A DNA stretch of 64,000 nucleotides from Alloalcanivorax xiamenensis (GCF_009846745.1 NZ_AQPF01000017.1:13394-77393), one strand, 5' to 3'; shown: positions 35,179-44,618, numbered from the stretch's first letter. The notes: generated by a model from the sequence alone, not told the origin. Program-made: numbers and translations.

Positions 35179-37269
35179 ATGGAGTTCGTGACCACTTGCC
35201 TGCCAGGCCTGGCCCCGCTGCTGGCCGAGGAACTGGAGGAACTGGGCATATCCGTAACAGAGACCGGTAACGCCCATGTCATCATCGACGGGCGCCAGGA
35301 AGACGGCCTGCGGGTATGCCTGTGGTCGCGGTTGGCGGAGCGGGTGTTGCTACCGCTGGTGACCCTGGAGATCAGCGCGGAGGAAGCCCCCGAAGCACTG
35401 GCGGCGGCGCTGGACTGGCCGGCCCTGGTGGCGGCCGGCGCGCCGCTGTTCCTCAATCTTGAGCACGGCAAGGGCGTGCGTGGTGATAACCGTATCAGCA
35501 CCCGGCGGTTGGCGCGGGCGCTGCCGCCATCGTTGCGTGTCTCGGACAGTGAACTGGGGGCATGCTGTGTGCGCGGGCGTCTGGACGAGAATCAGGCCCA
35601 CTTGTGGCTGGATCTGGCCGGCACGCCGTTGCATCGGCGCGGCTATCGCCTGCGCGAGAATCTGGCCGCCGGCATACTCAGAGCCGGTGGTTGGCACCAT
35701 CCGGACCGTCCCTCCATGGTGCTGGATCCGTTCTGCGGTAGTGGCACCCTGCTGATCGAGGCGGCCTGGATGGCCGGCGGCGTGGCGCCGGGCGCCTTGC
35801 GTCAGGACTACGGCTTCATGGCCTGGCGCGGGTGCCGGCGGGCGTTGTGGGAAGGGCTGCGCGAAGAGGCCGCCGCCACCTTGCATAAGCTGCCGTCGTT
35901 ACCGCCGCTGAAGGGCTTCGACGTGGACAACCGGGCGATTCAGTTCGCCATGGATAACGCCGAGCGGGCCGGGGTACGGCGCCTGCTACACCTGGAGCGG
36001 CGCGAACTGGGCGCCCTGCGTCAGCGGGACCTGGGCGACACCGGTCTGCTGGTGACCAATCCGCCCTGGGGCGAGCGCCTGGAAGAACGGGAGCGTTCCG
36101 CCTGGCTGCACGCCGGTCTCGGTCGTTTGATGGGGCAAAGGGCACTCAACTGGACCGCGGTGCTGTTGGGCACCGATGTCACCACTCTGGATCGTTGCGG
36201 CATGGCGCTGCAAAGCCAGTATCGCCTGCTCAACGGCCCGCTGAAGAACTATATCCGCGTCTACCGCCCACGGCCGCCGGTGGCGGAGTCACCGCTGCGG
36301 GTGGCGGCGGAGCCCGGTTTCGCGCCGCCGGAGGGGGCGGTGCCGCTGCTGAACCGGCTGCGCAAGAACGGTAAACACCTGCGCCGCTGGCTGGAGCGTG
36401 AGGATATTCAATCGTATCGCCTCTATGATCGTGATCTGCCGGAGTTCAATGTGGCGGTGGATATTTATGGCGATCAGGCGCTGGTACAGGAATTCAAGGC
36501 GCCGTCCTCGATTGACCCTGAAAAGGCCAAGGAGCGCCGCCAGTGGGCGGTGAGCGCGGTGCGCTCGGCGTTGGCGGTGCACCGAGAGCAGGTTCATCTG
36601 CGCACCCGTGAGCGGCAGAAAGGGCACAGTCAGTATCAGAAGCTGGACAGCCGGGGCCAATACAAGGTGGTGCGCGAAGGGCGTGCCCATCTGCTGGTGA
36701 ATCTCAATGATTATCTGGATACCGGCCTGTTCCTGGATCATCGGCCGATGCGGCTGCGGCTGGCTGAGGAGTCCGCCGGCAAACGCGTCCTGAATCTGTT
36801 CGCCTATACCGGTGCCGCCAGCGTTCATGCCCTGGTGGGCGGTGCCCGCCGGGTGGTGACGGTGGATGCGTCGCGCCGTTATCTGGACTGGGCCGCCTGC
36901 AACCTGGCCCTGAACGGCTTTTCCAGTGACGCCCACCCGCTGGAACGGGCCGATGTGATGGGCTGGCTGGAAACCTGCCGCGAGCAGTTCGACGTGGTGT
37001 TTTGTGACCCGCCCACCTTTTCCAATAACAAAAGCCGCCAGGATTTCGTGGTCCAGGAGCATCATGGCGAATTGATCCGCCGTATTCTCAAAAGGCTCGA
37101 GCCCGGCGGTGTCCTGTACTTTTCCTGCAACTTCCGCCGCTTCGAGATGGATGAAAGCATTCGTCGCTGGTATCAGGTGGAAGACCTTACCCAATGGAGC
37201 ACCCCGGAGGACTTTCGCCGTCACGGGTTGCACCATTGCTTTGCCATTCGTCACGGAGAGACACCATGA
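35179..37269 (+). CDS. rlmL: 23S rRNA methyltransferase RlmKL (bifunctional)
   Basis: 696-aa fusion of two methyltransferases that modify 23S rRNA (m2G2445 by the N-terminal RlmL part, m7G2069 by the C-terminal RlmK part). A THUMP region near the N-terminus is followed by DPFCGSGTLLIEAA and the catalytic NPPWGERL. The C-terminal half has NLFAYTGAASVHAL and DPPTFSNN. ATG 35179 (MEFVTTCLPGLAPL) is chosen because it aligns with the E. coli start and has ATGAGG upstream; an upstream TTG would add 19 residues. It overlaps the next gene by ATGA. Confidence 0.95.
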   Translation: MEFVTTCLPGLAPLLAEELEELGISVTETGNAHVIIDGRQEDGLRVCLWSRLAERVLLPLVTLEISAEEAPEALAAALDWPALVAAGAPLFLNLEHGKGVRGDNRISTRRLARALPPSLRVSDSELGACCVRGRLDENQAHLWLDLAGTPLHRRGYRLRENLAAGILRAGGWHHPDRPSMVLDPFCGSGTLLIEAAWMAGGVAPGALRQDYGFMAWRGCRRALWEGLREEAAATLHKLPSLPPLKGFDVDNRAIQFAMDNAERAGVRRLLHLERRELGALRQRDLGDTGLLVTNPPWGERLEERERSAWLHAGLGRLMGQRALNWTAVLLGTDVTTLDRCGMALQSQYRLLNGPLKNYIRVYRPRPPVAESPLRVAAEPGFAPPEGAVPLLNRLRKNGKHLRRWLEREDIQSYRLYDRDLPEFNVAVDIYGDQALVQEFKAPSSIDPEKAKERRQWAVSAVRSALAVHREQVHLRTRERQKGHSQYQKLDSRGQYKVVREGRAHLLVNLNDYLDTGLFLDHRPMRLRLAEESAGKRVLNLFAYTGAASVHALVGGARRVVTVDASRRYLDWAACNLALNGFSSDAHPLERADVMGWLETCREQFDVVFCDPPTFSNNKSRQDFVVQEHHGELIRRILKRLEPGGVLYFSCNFRRFEMDESIRRWYQVEDLTQWSTPEDFRRHGLHHCFAIRHGETP

Positions 37270-37502
37270 GCGTCACGCTTTACACCACCTTGGGATGCCA
37301 TTTGTGTGAGCGGGCCCGGGACATGCTGCTGACCGTGGATCCGATGCTGGCCATCGAGGCCATCGACATTGCCGAGGACGACGATCTGATCGTCAGGTAC
37401 GGTGAGCGTATTCCGGTATTGCGCCGGGGCGACCAGGAGCTGGCCTGGCCGTTCGGACTGCTGGACGTACGCGCGTTTCTGATGGGTGAGCGGTTGCTCT
37501 GA
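37266..37502 (+). CDS. Glutaredoxin-like protein (DUF836 type)
   Basis: 78-aa thioredoxin-fold protein. The redox pair Cys-x-x-Cys lies in TTLGCHLCERARDML, with the cis-Pro in ERIPVLRRG. It starts within the rlmKL stop (ATGA overlap) and has GGAGAG upstream, so it is co-translated with rlmKL. It probably reduces disulfides; the partner is unknown. Confidence 0.85.
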   Translation: MSVTLYTTLGCHLCERARDMLLTVDPMLAIEAIDIAEDDDLIVRYGERIPVLRRGDQELAWPFGLLDVRAFLMGERLL

Positions 37503-37531
37503 TCGCTTCGAATCCACTCTGGGCCACGAAG

Positions 37532-37606
37532 CCGCTGTGGGAAGCTTGCTTGCAAGCGAATTGTTACTTTTATCCAAAGAATTCGCTTGCAAGCAAGCTT
37601 CCCACA
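37532..37606. repeat. REP-like inverted pair R4
   Basis: CCGCTGTGGGAAGCTTGCTT and its inverse lie downstream of the glutaredoxin-like gene, immediately followed by the 14-copy heptamer array. Confidence 0.85.
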
Positions 37607-37618
37607 ATGGCTTTAGCA

Positions 37619-37717
37619 GCTAAGGGCTAAGGGCTAAGGGCTAAGGGCTAAGGGCTAAGGGCTAAGGGCTAAGGGCTAAGGGCTAAGGGCTAAGGGCTAA
37701 GGGCTAAGGGCTAAGGG
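37619..37717. repeat. Tandem array of 14 GCTAAGG heptamers
   Basis: Fourteen exact copies of GCTAAGG run head to tail (98 bases plus one). The last unit contains the TAG stop of tatD, read on the minus strand. No spacers, so it is not a CRISPR array. Copy number is likely to vary between strains. Confidence 0.95.
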
Positions 37718-38598
37718 TGTGCCGGCGTAGTGTGTGTCAGCGCGGCCGGCCAGTCCCGTTGCAAAAACGCCAGGGTGTTGGCCAGGGTTTGCTGGGCCAG
37801 AGCCTGCGTTGTTTCCCCCCGCAGGGTCGCCACCCGTGCGCCGATCCAGGGGAGCAGGCAGGGCTCATTGCGGCGTTTTTTCGCCGGCGGTTCCGGCAAG
37901 TCCCGGGGCAGCAGGTAAGGCGCGTCGGTTTCCAGCAGCAACCGGTTACCGGGAATGTGCGGCACCAGTTCGGCCAGCTCCCGTCCGCGCCGTTCGTCGC
38001 AGACCCAGCCGGTGATGCCGATGAAGCAGTCCAGGTCCAGATAGTCGAATAGCGGGCGGCGTTGGTCGGTAAAGCAGTGCACCACCACGGCGGGCAAACG
38101 GTCCCGCCAGGCCTTCAGTATTGGCAGGAAGCGGTCATGGGCATCCCTTTGGTGCAGAAAGACCGGCTTGCCATGGTCCACCGCCAGCGCCAGCTGTGCC
38201 TCGAAGGCGTTCTCCTGATCCGGGCGTGGGGAGAAATCCCGATTAAAGTCCAGGCCCATCTCGCCGGCCGCGGCCACCGCCGGTTGCTCCAGCAGTTCCC
38301 GTAATTCCGACAGGACGTCGTCGTTACAGAAGCGGGCACTGTGTGGGTGCAGGCCGGCGGTACAGAACAGGCCCTGGTTCGGGTAGCGTTGACACAACGC
38401 CACTGCTTGCCGGGATTCCTCGACGTTGGTGCCGGTCAACAACAGACGGGTTACCCCGGCCTCGCGGGCCCGTTGTAACACCGCTTCACGGTCTTCGGCG
38501 AATTGACGGTCGGTCAGGTTGACACCGATATCGGCCCATTGGCACTCATCGGCTGGACATTCGCTGGACGGAAACGTATTGGATCCCGGCATACTCAT
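37711..38598 (-). CDS. tatD: TatD-family metal-dependent DNase
   Basis: 295-aa TIM-barrel hydrolase of the TatD family (3'-5' exonuclease/DNA repair). Metal-binding motifs: the usual HxH near the N-terminus is replaced by the TatD-type ADIGVNLTD, followed by TAGLHPHSA, GEMGLDFNRD, FLHQRDAHD, VVHCFTD and ETDAPYLLPRD. It overlaps the upstream DUF1499 gene by ATGA (38595-38598). Its stop codon lies inside the heptamer array, so changes in copy number could not easily alter the protein because the stop is at the near edge. Confidence 0.92.
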   Translation of the reverse strand: MSMPGSNTFPSSECPADECQWADIGVNLTDRQFAEDREAVLQRAREAGVTRLLLTGTNVEESRQAVALCQRYPNQGLFCTAGLHPHSARFCNDDVLSELRELLEQPAVAAAGEMGLDFNRDFSPRPDQENAFEAQLALAVDHGKPVFLHQRDAHDRFLPILKAWRDRLPAVVVHCFTDQRRPLFDYLDLDCFIGITGWVCDERRGRELAELVPHIPGNRLLLETDAPYLLPRDLPEPPAKKRRNEPCLLPWIGARVATLRGETTQALAQQTLANTLAFLQRDWPAALTHTTPAHP

Positions 38599-39086
38599 CC
38601 GGCGCCTTGGCCCTGAACCGGCGTCAGGCCGCCCAGCCGTTCTTCAAGCCGCTCACGCAGATCCTCCACCCGGCGCCGGTTGGCGCCGAAATCGTAGTAT
38701 CCGACCCGGGACGCGGAGCGCACTTCAATACCGCCATTCTCGTGCACGTAAAAAGTGACGTCATCAACGAAGCGGAGGACGCGGCTGGTGAAACGGGCCT
38801 GCAAGCGGGCCGGTCCCACCTGCTCGAAGCTGACGCGGGGCAGGGTGGCCAGCACCTCGCTCAGTAATTTGAGACTGCCGGCGCGATCGGCGTAGCCTGG
38901 AAGAGGTTCCACCCGATGCCGTTCATCCGTGGCCAGGCTGGACACGCAATTGGGGGAGGACGGGCAGGGCGCTAACAAACGGGTGTCGTTCATGGCAAAG
39001 CTACTCAGCAATAACAAACCACAGACACAGAGAACACGGCGGACATGCCGTGAGAGAACCCGTGATGCGCCCCCGGCGCTTGGCAT
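38595..39086 (-). CDS. DUF1499 protein with an N-terminal hydrophobic segment
   Basis: About 163 aa. LLAPCPSSPNCVSSLATDE is the hallmark of DUF1499, and FTSRVLRFVDDVTFYVHENG continues the family pattern. From ATG 39086 the N-terminus has basic residues then CVCGLLLLSSFA, a probable signal or anchor. Upstream start 39170 and internal start 38993 are possible; no clear ribosome site settles it. It is translationally coupled to tatD by ATGA overlap. Function unknown. Confidence 0.75.
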   Translation of the reverse strand: MPSAGGASRVLSRHVRRVLCVCGLLLLSSFAMNDTRLLAPCPSSPNCVSSLATDERHRVEPLPGYADRAGSLKLLSEVLATLPRVSFEQVGPARLQARFTSRVLRFVDDVTFYVHENGGIEVRSASRVGYYDFGANRRRVEDLRERLEERLGGLTPVQGQGAG

Positions 39087-39353
39087 CCATTGGGATGCCC
39101 GACCCTCCCTGGCACGTCGACTGATGTCGCCGTTATCACTGTGCTTCTTAGGTCCTGACCGTCCGTTCATGAAGGTTCCGTCTCAGGCTACGTTCCATGG
39201 TGCCTCCATGGCCGCTACGGAAGGTCATGGCTTTTCATTCCCCGGCCATCAAGGTGGCGACAACAGGACCACGGGTGCCGCGGAGAAAACGCAAATGCGT
39301 GCGTAGTGTAACTGGTGGCCACGCATTTTGTCTCCCCGGGGGAAAACCGGGGC

Positions 39354-39968
39354 TTAATGCGCGTTCGGATCGCGGATCAGGCCGACAAACACCCCTTCGA
39401 TGATCAGTTGATCCGCGGGCACCTGGATCGGCTCGTAGTCCTCATTGGCGGGCAGCAAGGTGGCGTCGGACTTGTTCAGCCGCAGGGTCTTCACCGTCAC
39501 CTCCTCGCCAATGCGGGCCACCACGATTTCACCGGAACGGGCCGTTTCGCTCTTGCGCACGGCAATCAGATCGCCGTCGAAGATGCCGGCGTCGATCATG
39601 CTGTCGCCCTGCACCTGGAGCAGGTAGGTGGGCCGCTGGCGAAACAGTCCTCGCGGCACCGGTACCGTGCGCTGCACGTTTTCCACCGCTTCGATCGGGG
39701 TGCCGGCGGCCACCTTGCCCACCACCGGAAGCTCGTCCTCGTCACCGAGGGCGGACTCCAAAAGCTGAATGCCGCGGGAGCGGTCGCTGTGCAGGCGGAT
39801 ATAGCCCTTACGCTCCAGAGCCCGCAGGTGATCGGAGGCGGCGTTCTTGGACTGGAACCCCATTCGTTCGGCGATTTCCGCCCGGGTGGGGGCCATGCCG
39901 GTGTCCGCCTGGGAGTCACGGATGCAATCCAGTACCTGCTGCTGGCGGAGGGTCAGTTTGCTGCTCAT
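39354..39968 (-). CDS. lexA: LexA SOS repressor
   Basis: 204-aa repressor of the SOS response. The winged HTH includes PTRAEIAERMGFQSKNAASD. The self-cleavage site is Ala88-Gly89 in VGKVAAGTP; the catalytic pair is Ser123 (QGDSMIDAG) and Lys160 (EVTVKTL). CAGGAGA precedes ATG 39968. A LexA box lies upstream. A CCCCGG/CCGGGG hairpin without a T-run follows the stop. Location near topA and psrA matches P. aeruginosa. Confidence 0.97.
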   Translation of the reverse strand: MSSKLTLRQQQVLDCIRDSQADTGMAPTRAEIAERMGFQSKNAASDHLRALERKGYIRLHSDRSRGIQLLESALGDEDELPVVGKVAAGTPIEAVENVQRTVPVPRGLFRQRPTYLLQVQGDSMIDAGIFDGDLIAVRKSETARSGEIVVARIGEEVTVKTLRLNKSDATLLPANEDYEPIQVPADQLIIEGVFVGLIRDPNAH

Positions 39969-40006
39969 GTCGGTCTCCTGTGGGTCGCCACGACGGGAAT
40001 GGAGTA

Positions 40007-40022
40007 CTGATAATACGAACAG
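40007..40022. promoter_or_regulatory. SOS box (LexA operator) of lexA
   Basis: CTGATAATACGAACAG fits the CTG-N10-CAG pattern of gammaproteobacterial SOS boxes, 39-54 bases upstream of lexA. It overlaps TATTAT on the minus strand, a likely -10 element. Next to it ACAGTACAATATGTCCAGT is a second imperfect palindrome that does not keep the spacing. Confidence 0.8.
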
Positions 40023-40147
40023 TACAATATGTCCAGTATTTTTGTCATCCCCGATGTTGTTACAAAGCGCTCTCCACTCGCCTTGCATGGCCATCCAGGC
40101 TAGGCTATGCGCTCGGCGCTTCCCGGGGGGGAGGCGCCGTCGTGGTG

Positions 40148-40316
40148 TTGTATTCGCTGCCAATGCAGCTCCCACGGTGGCTTGTGGCACCTCTCCGTGG
40201 GAGGCTGGCTTGCCAGCGAATAATACAAACACCCGGACCTATCCCATTCGCTTGCAAGCAAGCTCCGACAGCGGCTTCGTAGTTTCCTTTGTGGGAGCTG
40301 CCTTGGCGGCGAATGG
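40148..40316. repeat. Cluster of REP-like arms R5
   Basis: Four arms of the GTGGGAG/CTCCCAC family alternate in orientation between lexA and the cNMP gene. They include both the GCTTGCAAGC and the GCCAAGGC/GCTGGCTTGCCAGC versions. Confidence 0.75.
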
Positions 40317-40368
40317 CGTGCGGACAAGCGGTTCCAAGACTGTGGGGCCGCCGTGGGTTGGGGGAGAA

Positions 40369-41019
40369 ATGAATCAGGCCGAATGGCAACGTTCTCAGCA
40401 GGCGAGGGTGGCGTCGTTACTTTCCGGCGTGCCGTTTTTCAATGAAGTGTCCCGTGATGATGCCGATCAGCGTGCCTTGTTGCTGGCCGCTACCCGGATT
40501 CTGGAAGCCGCTCCGGGCGAGCTGGTGATCAAGGCCGGTGCCGAGGCCCGCGGGCTTTATTTTCTGCTGCGCGGCGAACTGTGGGTGCTTGGCGAAGGCT
40601 CACCGCCGCCGGTGGTCTACCGGGTGTCTCCGGGAGAAGTGTTCGGCGCGTTGTCGCTATTGCTGGAGACGCCGCGCAGCGCCTCCTTGAAGGTGGCGGA
40701 GGGGGATCAGGCGAAACCGGCGGTGCTGGCGCGTTTGTCCTTCGCTGATTTCGATGCGCCGAGCTTGGCCTTGTTCAGTCTTGCAACCCGCCTGGCGCTG
40801 TTTCACATGCTGGTGCATCAGATTCGCTGGGCGGTGGAGGTGCAGCGCCTGGCGGCGCCGGATGCGGAACTGGAAGCGGCTCTGCGCAAGATCCCGCTTT
40901 ATCAGGGCGAGAAGGAAACCGTGCGGGAGCTGGCGGCGCTGCGTGAACAGGCGCGGGCGCTGGCGGCGCTGCTGTGCCGTTGGAATGACCACCCCCGCGC
41001 CGGCCCGGCGATGACATAG
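40369..41019 (+). CDS. Single-domain cyclic-nucleotide-binding protein
   Basis: 216-aa protein with one cNMP-like domain at about residues 20-130 (EAAPGELVIKAGAEARGLYF, then GEVFGALSLLLETPRSASL). A helical tail rich in Leu, Arg and Ala follows, with no DNA-binding helix-turn-helix visible. GGGGAG precedes ATG 40369. P. aeruginosa has sulA in this interval; nothing similar to SulA is seen here. The function is not known. Confidence 0.8.
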   Translation: MNQAEWQRSQQARVASLLSGVPFFNEVSRDDADQRALLLAATRILEAAPGELVIKAGAEARGLYFLLRGELWVLGEGSPPPVVYRVSPGEVFGALSLLLETPRSASLKVAEGDQAKPAVLARLSFADFDAPSLALFSLATRLALFHMLVHQIRWAVEVQRLAAPDAELEAALRKIPLYQGEKETVRELAALREQARALAALLCRWNDHPRAGPAMT

Positions 41020-41085
41020 TGAAACCCCGGCCGGCCCGCTGGCCGGCCAGTCGCATGGCTCACGGACCGATCAGGCCGCGAACCG

Positions 41086-41544
41086 TCAGTCCGATTTCTT
41101 GTCCTTGCGCTGGACTTTCACCGCCAATACGTCGCAATGGGCGCCGGGCACCAGACCGCGGGCGGTGGAACCCAGCAACAGAGCCAGACCGCTGCGGGTA
41201 TGACTGCCCACCACGATCAGATCCGCGCCCAGGGCATCGGCCTTGTCGACGATGGTCTTCTCGATGGAGCCGAGTTCCACATGGATGCGGTCCTCGCTGA
41301 TCTGGTACTGGCGGGCGTATTCCAGGGCGGTTTCGCGTGCCTGTTTGACCAGGCCGCTTTGCAGGTCGGTGACGTCCATCGGCACGTCGGCGCCGTAGGC
41401 CAGTGCCAGCGGCTCGATCACATGGATCAGGTGCAACTCGCCGGAGGCGTTGCCCTCCAGTACCCCGGCGGCACGGCACAGGATGTCGGCGGACTCGTCA
41501 CTGCAGTCGATGGCGACAAGAATTTTCTGATACGGAGCGGTCAC
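41086..41544 (-). CDS. Universal stress protein, UspA family
   Basis: 152 aa, alpha/beta Usp fold. KILVAIDCSDES at the N-terminus, LIVVGSHTRSGLALLLGSTA with the GxxG-x9-G(S/T) ATP-binding pattern near the C-terminus. Starts at GTG 41544 after GAGGGAGA. It faces away from topA. Confidence 0.92.
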   Translation of the reverse strand: MTAPYQKILVAIDCSDESADILCRAAGVLEGNASGELHLIHVIEPLALAYGADVPMDVTDLQSGLVKQARETALEYARQYQISEDRIHVELGSIEKTIVDKADALGADLIVVGSHTRSGLALLLGSTARGLVPGAHCDVLAVKVQRKDKKSD

Positions 41545-41730
41545 GGCGATCTCCCTCGAACGCTTTTTATCGAGTATAGCCCGGTCCCGGGAAGCGGTCG
41601 ATTGATGCGGGTCAAGGCCCGCTGAAAGGCCCCCAAAAGGGATTGTGGCCCCCCGAAGCTTGACCGGACGTTAGCGCCGCTGTCTAAATAGGCGCCCCTG
41701 AGGGCCCCCGAAACGGGGCCTGGACATCGT

Positions 41731-41763
41731 ATCCGGCCTTTCCCGGCAAGGCGAAGGCCGGAT
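41731..41763. other. Inverted repeat upstream of topA
   Basis: ATCCGGCCTT and AAGGCCGGAT frame a 13-base middle about 40 bases before the topA start. It could be a leader hairpin of topA or an operator. The rest of the 240-bp gap shows CCCCGAAACGGGG and no gene. Confidence 0.4.
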
Positions 41764-41804
41764 CGACCGACTTCTCGGTAATTCAGTTGTGGGTGACGAA
41801 CGTA

Positions 41805-44531
41805 ATGGGTAAGTCCCTGGTAATTGTGGAGTCGCCGGCCAAGGCGAAGACCATCAACCGCTATTTGGGCGATGACTTCATCGTCAAGTCCAGCGTGGGC
41901 CACGTGCGCGATCTGCCGGTCAGCGGCGGCGGCAAGAAGTCCACGCCCCAGGAACGGGCCAAGGAGGCGGCCTATACCCGTTCGCTGCCGAAGGAAGAGC
42001 GCGAGGTTTATAAAAAGAAGAAAGCGCAGTCCCAATTGATCAACCGCATGGGCGTGGACCCGGACCATGGCTGGAAGGCGCACTACGAGATCCTGCCCGG
42101 CAAGGAAAAGGTCATCGATGAACTCAAGCGTCTGGCCGCCAAGGCCGAGCGCATCTATCTCGCCACTGACTTGGACCGCGAAGGGGAGGCCATTGCCTGG
42201 CACCTGCGGGAAGTGATCGGCGGTGACGATGACCGTTTCGACCGGGTGGTGTTCAACGAGATCACCAAGAAGGCGATCCAGGCCGCGTTCCAGGAACCGG
42301 GCAAGCTGGATATGAGCCGGGTGGAAGCCCAGCAGGCACGCCGTTTCCTCGATCGGGTGGTGGGGTTCATGATCTCACCGCTGTTGTGGGAAAAGATCGC
42401 CCGCGGCCTGTCCGCCGGCCGGGTGCAGTCGGTGGCGGTGGAGCTGGTGGTGGAGCGCGAGCGGGAAATCCGCGCCTTCACCCCGGAGGAGTTCTGGGAG
42501 CTGCACGCCGACACCCACGACAGCAAGCAGCAAGCGGACCAACTGCGTCTGCAGGTGGCCCGTTACCAGGGTGAAAACTTCCGGCCAAACAACGCAGAGG
42601 ACGCCGAGCGCCACCGTGAGGCACTGCATCGCGCCGGCCAACTGACCATTTCCCAGCGCGAGGAGCGGCCGACCCGGTCGAAACCCTCGGCGCCGTTCAT
42701 CACCTCCACGCTGCAGCAGGCGGCGAGTACCCGTCTGGGCTTCGGGGTAAAGAAAACCATGATGATGGCCCAGCGCCTCTACGAGGCCGGCCATATCACC
42801 TACATGCGTACCGATTCCACCAACCTGAGCGCGGACGCGGTGACGGCGTGCCGGGCCTGGATCGATGACAAGCTGGGCGAGAAATATCTGCCGGCGAAAC
42901 CACTGTCCTATTCCAGCAAGGAAGGCGCCCAGGAGGCCCACGAAGCGATCCGGCCTTCCGATGTCAATCGCACCTCCGAGTCGCTCAAGGACATGGAGCG
43001 CGATGCCCAGCGCCTGTACGAATTGATCCGCCGCCAGTTCATCGCCTGCCAGATGCCGCCGGCGGAATACCTGAGTACCACGCTGACCGCCGAGGCGGAC
43101 GGTTACGAGCTCAAGGCCAAGGGCCGCATCATGAAGTTCGACGGCTGGACCCGGATCCTGCCGCCGGCGGCGCGCAAGGGGCAGGAAGATACGGTGCTGC
43201 CGGATCTCAAGCAGGGTGACGTGCTGGTGATCGATCAGGTCGACGCCACCCAGCATTTCACCAAGCCGCCGGCCCGTTACACGGAAGCCAGTCTGGTCAA
43301 GGAATTGGAGAAGCGCGGTATCGGCCGGCCGTCCACCTACGCCTCGATCATTTCCACGATCCAGGATCGCGGTTATGTGCGGCAGGAAAGCCGCCGCTTT
43401 TACGCGGAGAAGATGGGCGATATCGTCACCGATCGCCTGGTGGAAAGCTTCCCCAATCTGATGGATTACAACTTCACCGCGCGGATGGAGGAAACCCTCG
43501 ACGAGATCGCGGAGGGCAAACGCCACTGGCGTGATGTGCTCAACGATTTTTACCAGGATTTTCAGGCCAAACTGGAGGCCGCTCAGGGCGAGGGCAGTGG
43601 CAAGCAGGCCAAGGGCGGCATGCGTGCGAATCTGCCCACGGACACCGACATCGCCTGTCCCACCTGCGGCCGTCCGATGCAAATCCGTACCGGCTCCACC
43701 GGTGTCTTCCTGGGTTGCTCCGGTTATAGCCTGCCGCCCAAGGAACGCTGTACCGCCACGCTCAATCTGCTTCCCGGCGAGGAGGCGGTGCGGGCCGACG
43801 ATGACGAGGCGGAAACCCAGGAGTTGCGCCGCAAGAAGCGTTGCCCCAAATGCGGTACGGCGATGGAATCCTTCCTCATCGACGAGAAACGCAAGTTGCA
43901 CGTCTGTGGTAACAACCCGGATTGCGACGGCTACGTGGTGGAGCAGGGCGAGTTCCGCATCAAGGGCTACGATGGTCCGACCCTGGAGTGTGAAAAGTGC
44001 GGCAGCGAGATGCAGTTGCGCACCGGCCGGTTCGGCAAGTTCTTCAAGTGCACCAACGATGACTGCGGCAATACACGCAAGCTGCTGAAGAACGGTGAGC
44101 CGGCGCCGCCCCGTGCCGACCCGATCCCGATGCCGCATCTCAAGTGCGAAAAGGTGGACGATCATTACCTGCTGCGTGACGGTGCGTCCGGCCTGTTCCT
44201 GGCCGCCAGCAAGTTCCCCAAGAACCGGGAAACCCGGGCGCCGCTGGTGGAGGAGATCCAGTCCGTGGCGGAGCAACTGGATCCCAAACACCGTTATCTC
44301 GCGCAAGCCCCCGGCGAGGACTCCGAGGGGCGCAAGGCGGTACTGCGCTACAGCCGCAAGGCCAAGGAGCAGTACGTGATGACCGAGGAGGAGGGTAAGC
44401 CCACCGGCTGGTACGCCTTCTATCGGGACGGCAAGTGGGAAGTGGAAGAAAAGAAAGCCGCACCGAAGAAGAAAGCGGCGGCGAAGAAGAAAACCGCCAC
44501 CAGGAAGAAGGCCTCCGCCCGCAGATCATGA
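41805..44531 (+). CDS. topA: DNA topoisomerase I
   Basis: 908-aa type IA topoisomerase that relaxes negative supercoils. The toprim domain starts SLVIVESPAKAKTI, with DLDREGEAIAWHL as its metal site. Active-site Tyr333 is in TYMRTDSTN. Three C-terminal Cys4 zinc ribbons begin at CPTCGRP, CPKCGTA and CEKCGSE. The tail is a Lys-rich extension (KKKAAAKKKTATRKKASARR) that probably grips DNA. ATG 41805 is the family start (MGKSLVIVE); an upstream TTG is rejected. Codon use is that of the host. Confidence 0.97.
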   Translation: MGKSLVIVESPAKAKTINRYLGDDFIVKSSVGHVRDLPVSGGGKKSTPQERAKEAAYTRSLPKEEREVYKKKKAQSQLINRMGVDPDHGWKAHYEILPGKEKVIDELKRLAAKAERIYLATDLDREGEAIAWHLREVIGGDDDRFDRVVFNEITKKAIQAAFQEPGKLDMSRVEAQQARRFLDRVVGFMISPLLWEKIARGLSAGRVQSVAVELVVEREREIRAFTPEEFWELHADTHDSKQQADQLRLQVARYQGENFRPNNAEDAERHREALHRAGQLTISQREERPTRSKPSAPFITSTLQQAASTRLGFGVKKTMMMAQRLYEAGHITYMRTDSTNLSADAVTACRAWIDDKLGEKYLPAKPLSYSSKEGAQEAHEAIRPSDVNRTSESLKDMERDAQRLYELIRRQFIACQMPPAEYLSTTLTAEADGYELKAKGRIMKFDGWTRILPPAARKGQEDTVLPDLKQGDVLVIDQVDATQHFTKPPARYTEASLVKELEKRGIGRPSTYASIISTIQDRGYVRQESRRFYAEKMGDIVTDRLVESFPNLMDYNFTARMEETLDEIAEGKRHWRDVLNDFYQDFQAKLEAAQGEGSGKQAKGGMRANLPTDTDIACPTCGRPMQIRTGSTGVFLGCSGYSLPPKERCTATLNLLPGEEAVRADDDEAETQELRRKKRCPKCGTAMESFLIDEKRKLHVCGNNPDCDGYVVEQGEFRIKGYDGPTLECEKCGSEMQLRTGRFGKFFKCTNDDCGNTRKLLKNGEPAPPRADPIPMPHLKCEKVDDHYLLRDGASGLFLAASKFPKNRETRAPLVEEIQSVAEQLDPKHRYLAQAPGEDSEGRKAVLRYSRKAKEQYVMTEEEGKPTGWYAFYRDGKWEVEEKKAAPKKKAAAKKKTATRKKASARRS

Positions 44532-44548
44532 AACAGCGCGGCCCTCTC

Positions 44549-44618
44549 CGCCAGCAAGCTGGCTTCCCACAGCGGCTTTGTCGTTCTCTTTGTGGGAAGC
44601 TGGCTTTAGCAGCGAATA
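44549..44618. repeat. REP-like inverted pair R6
   Basis: GCCAGCAAGCTGGCTTCCCA and GTGGGAAGCTGGCTTTAGCA lie in opposite orientation between topA and the DUF6586 gene. Confidence 0.8.

Noticed and set aside
37619..37717. CRISPR array
   Set aside because: The unit is 7 bases with no spacers and no cas genes are nearby; it is a simple tandem repeat.
42375..44306. 643-aa minus-strand ORF inside topA
   Set aside because: It is antisense to a clear topoisomerase I and shows no domain of its own.
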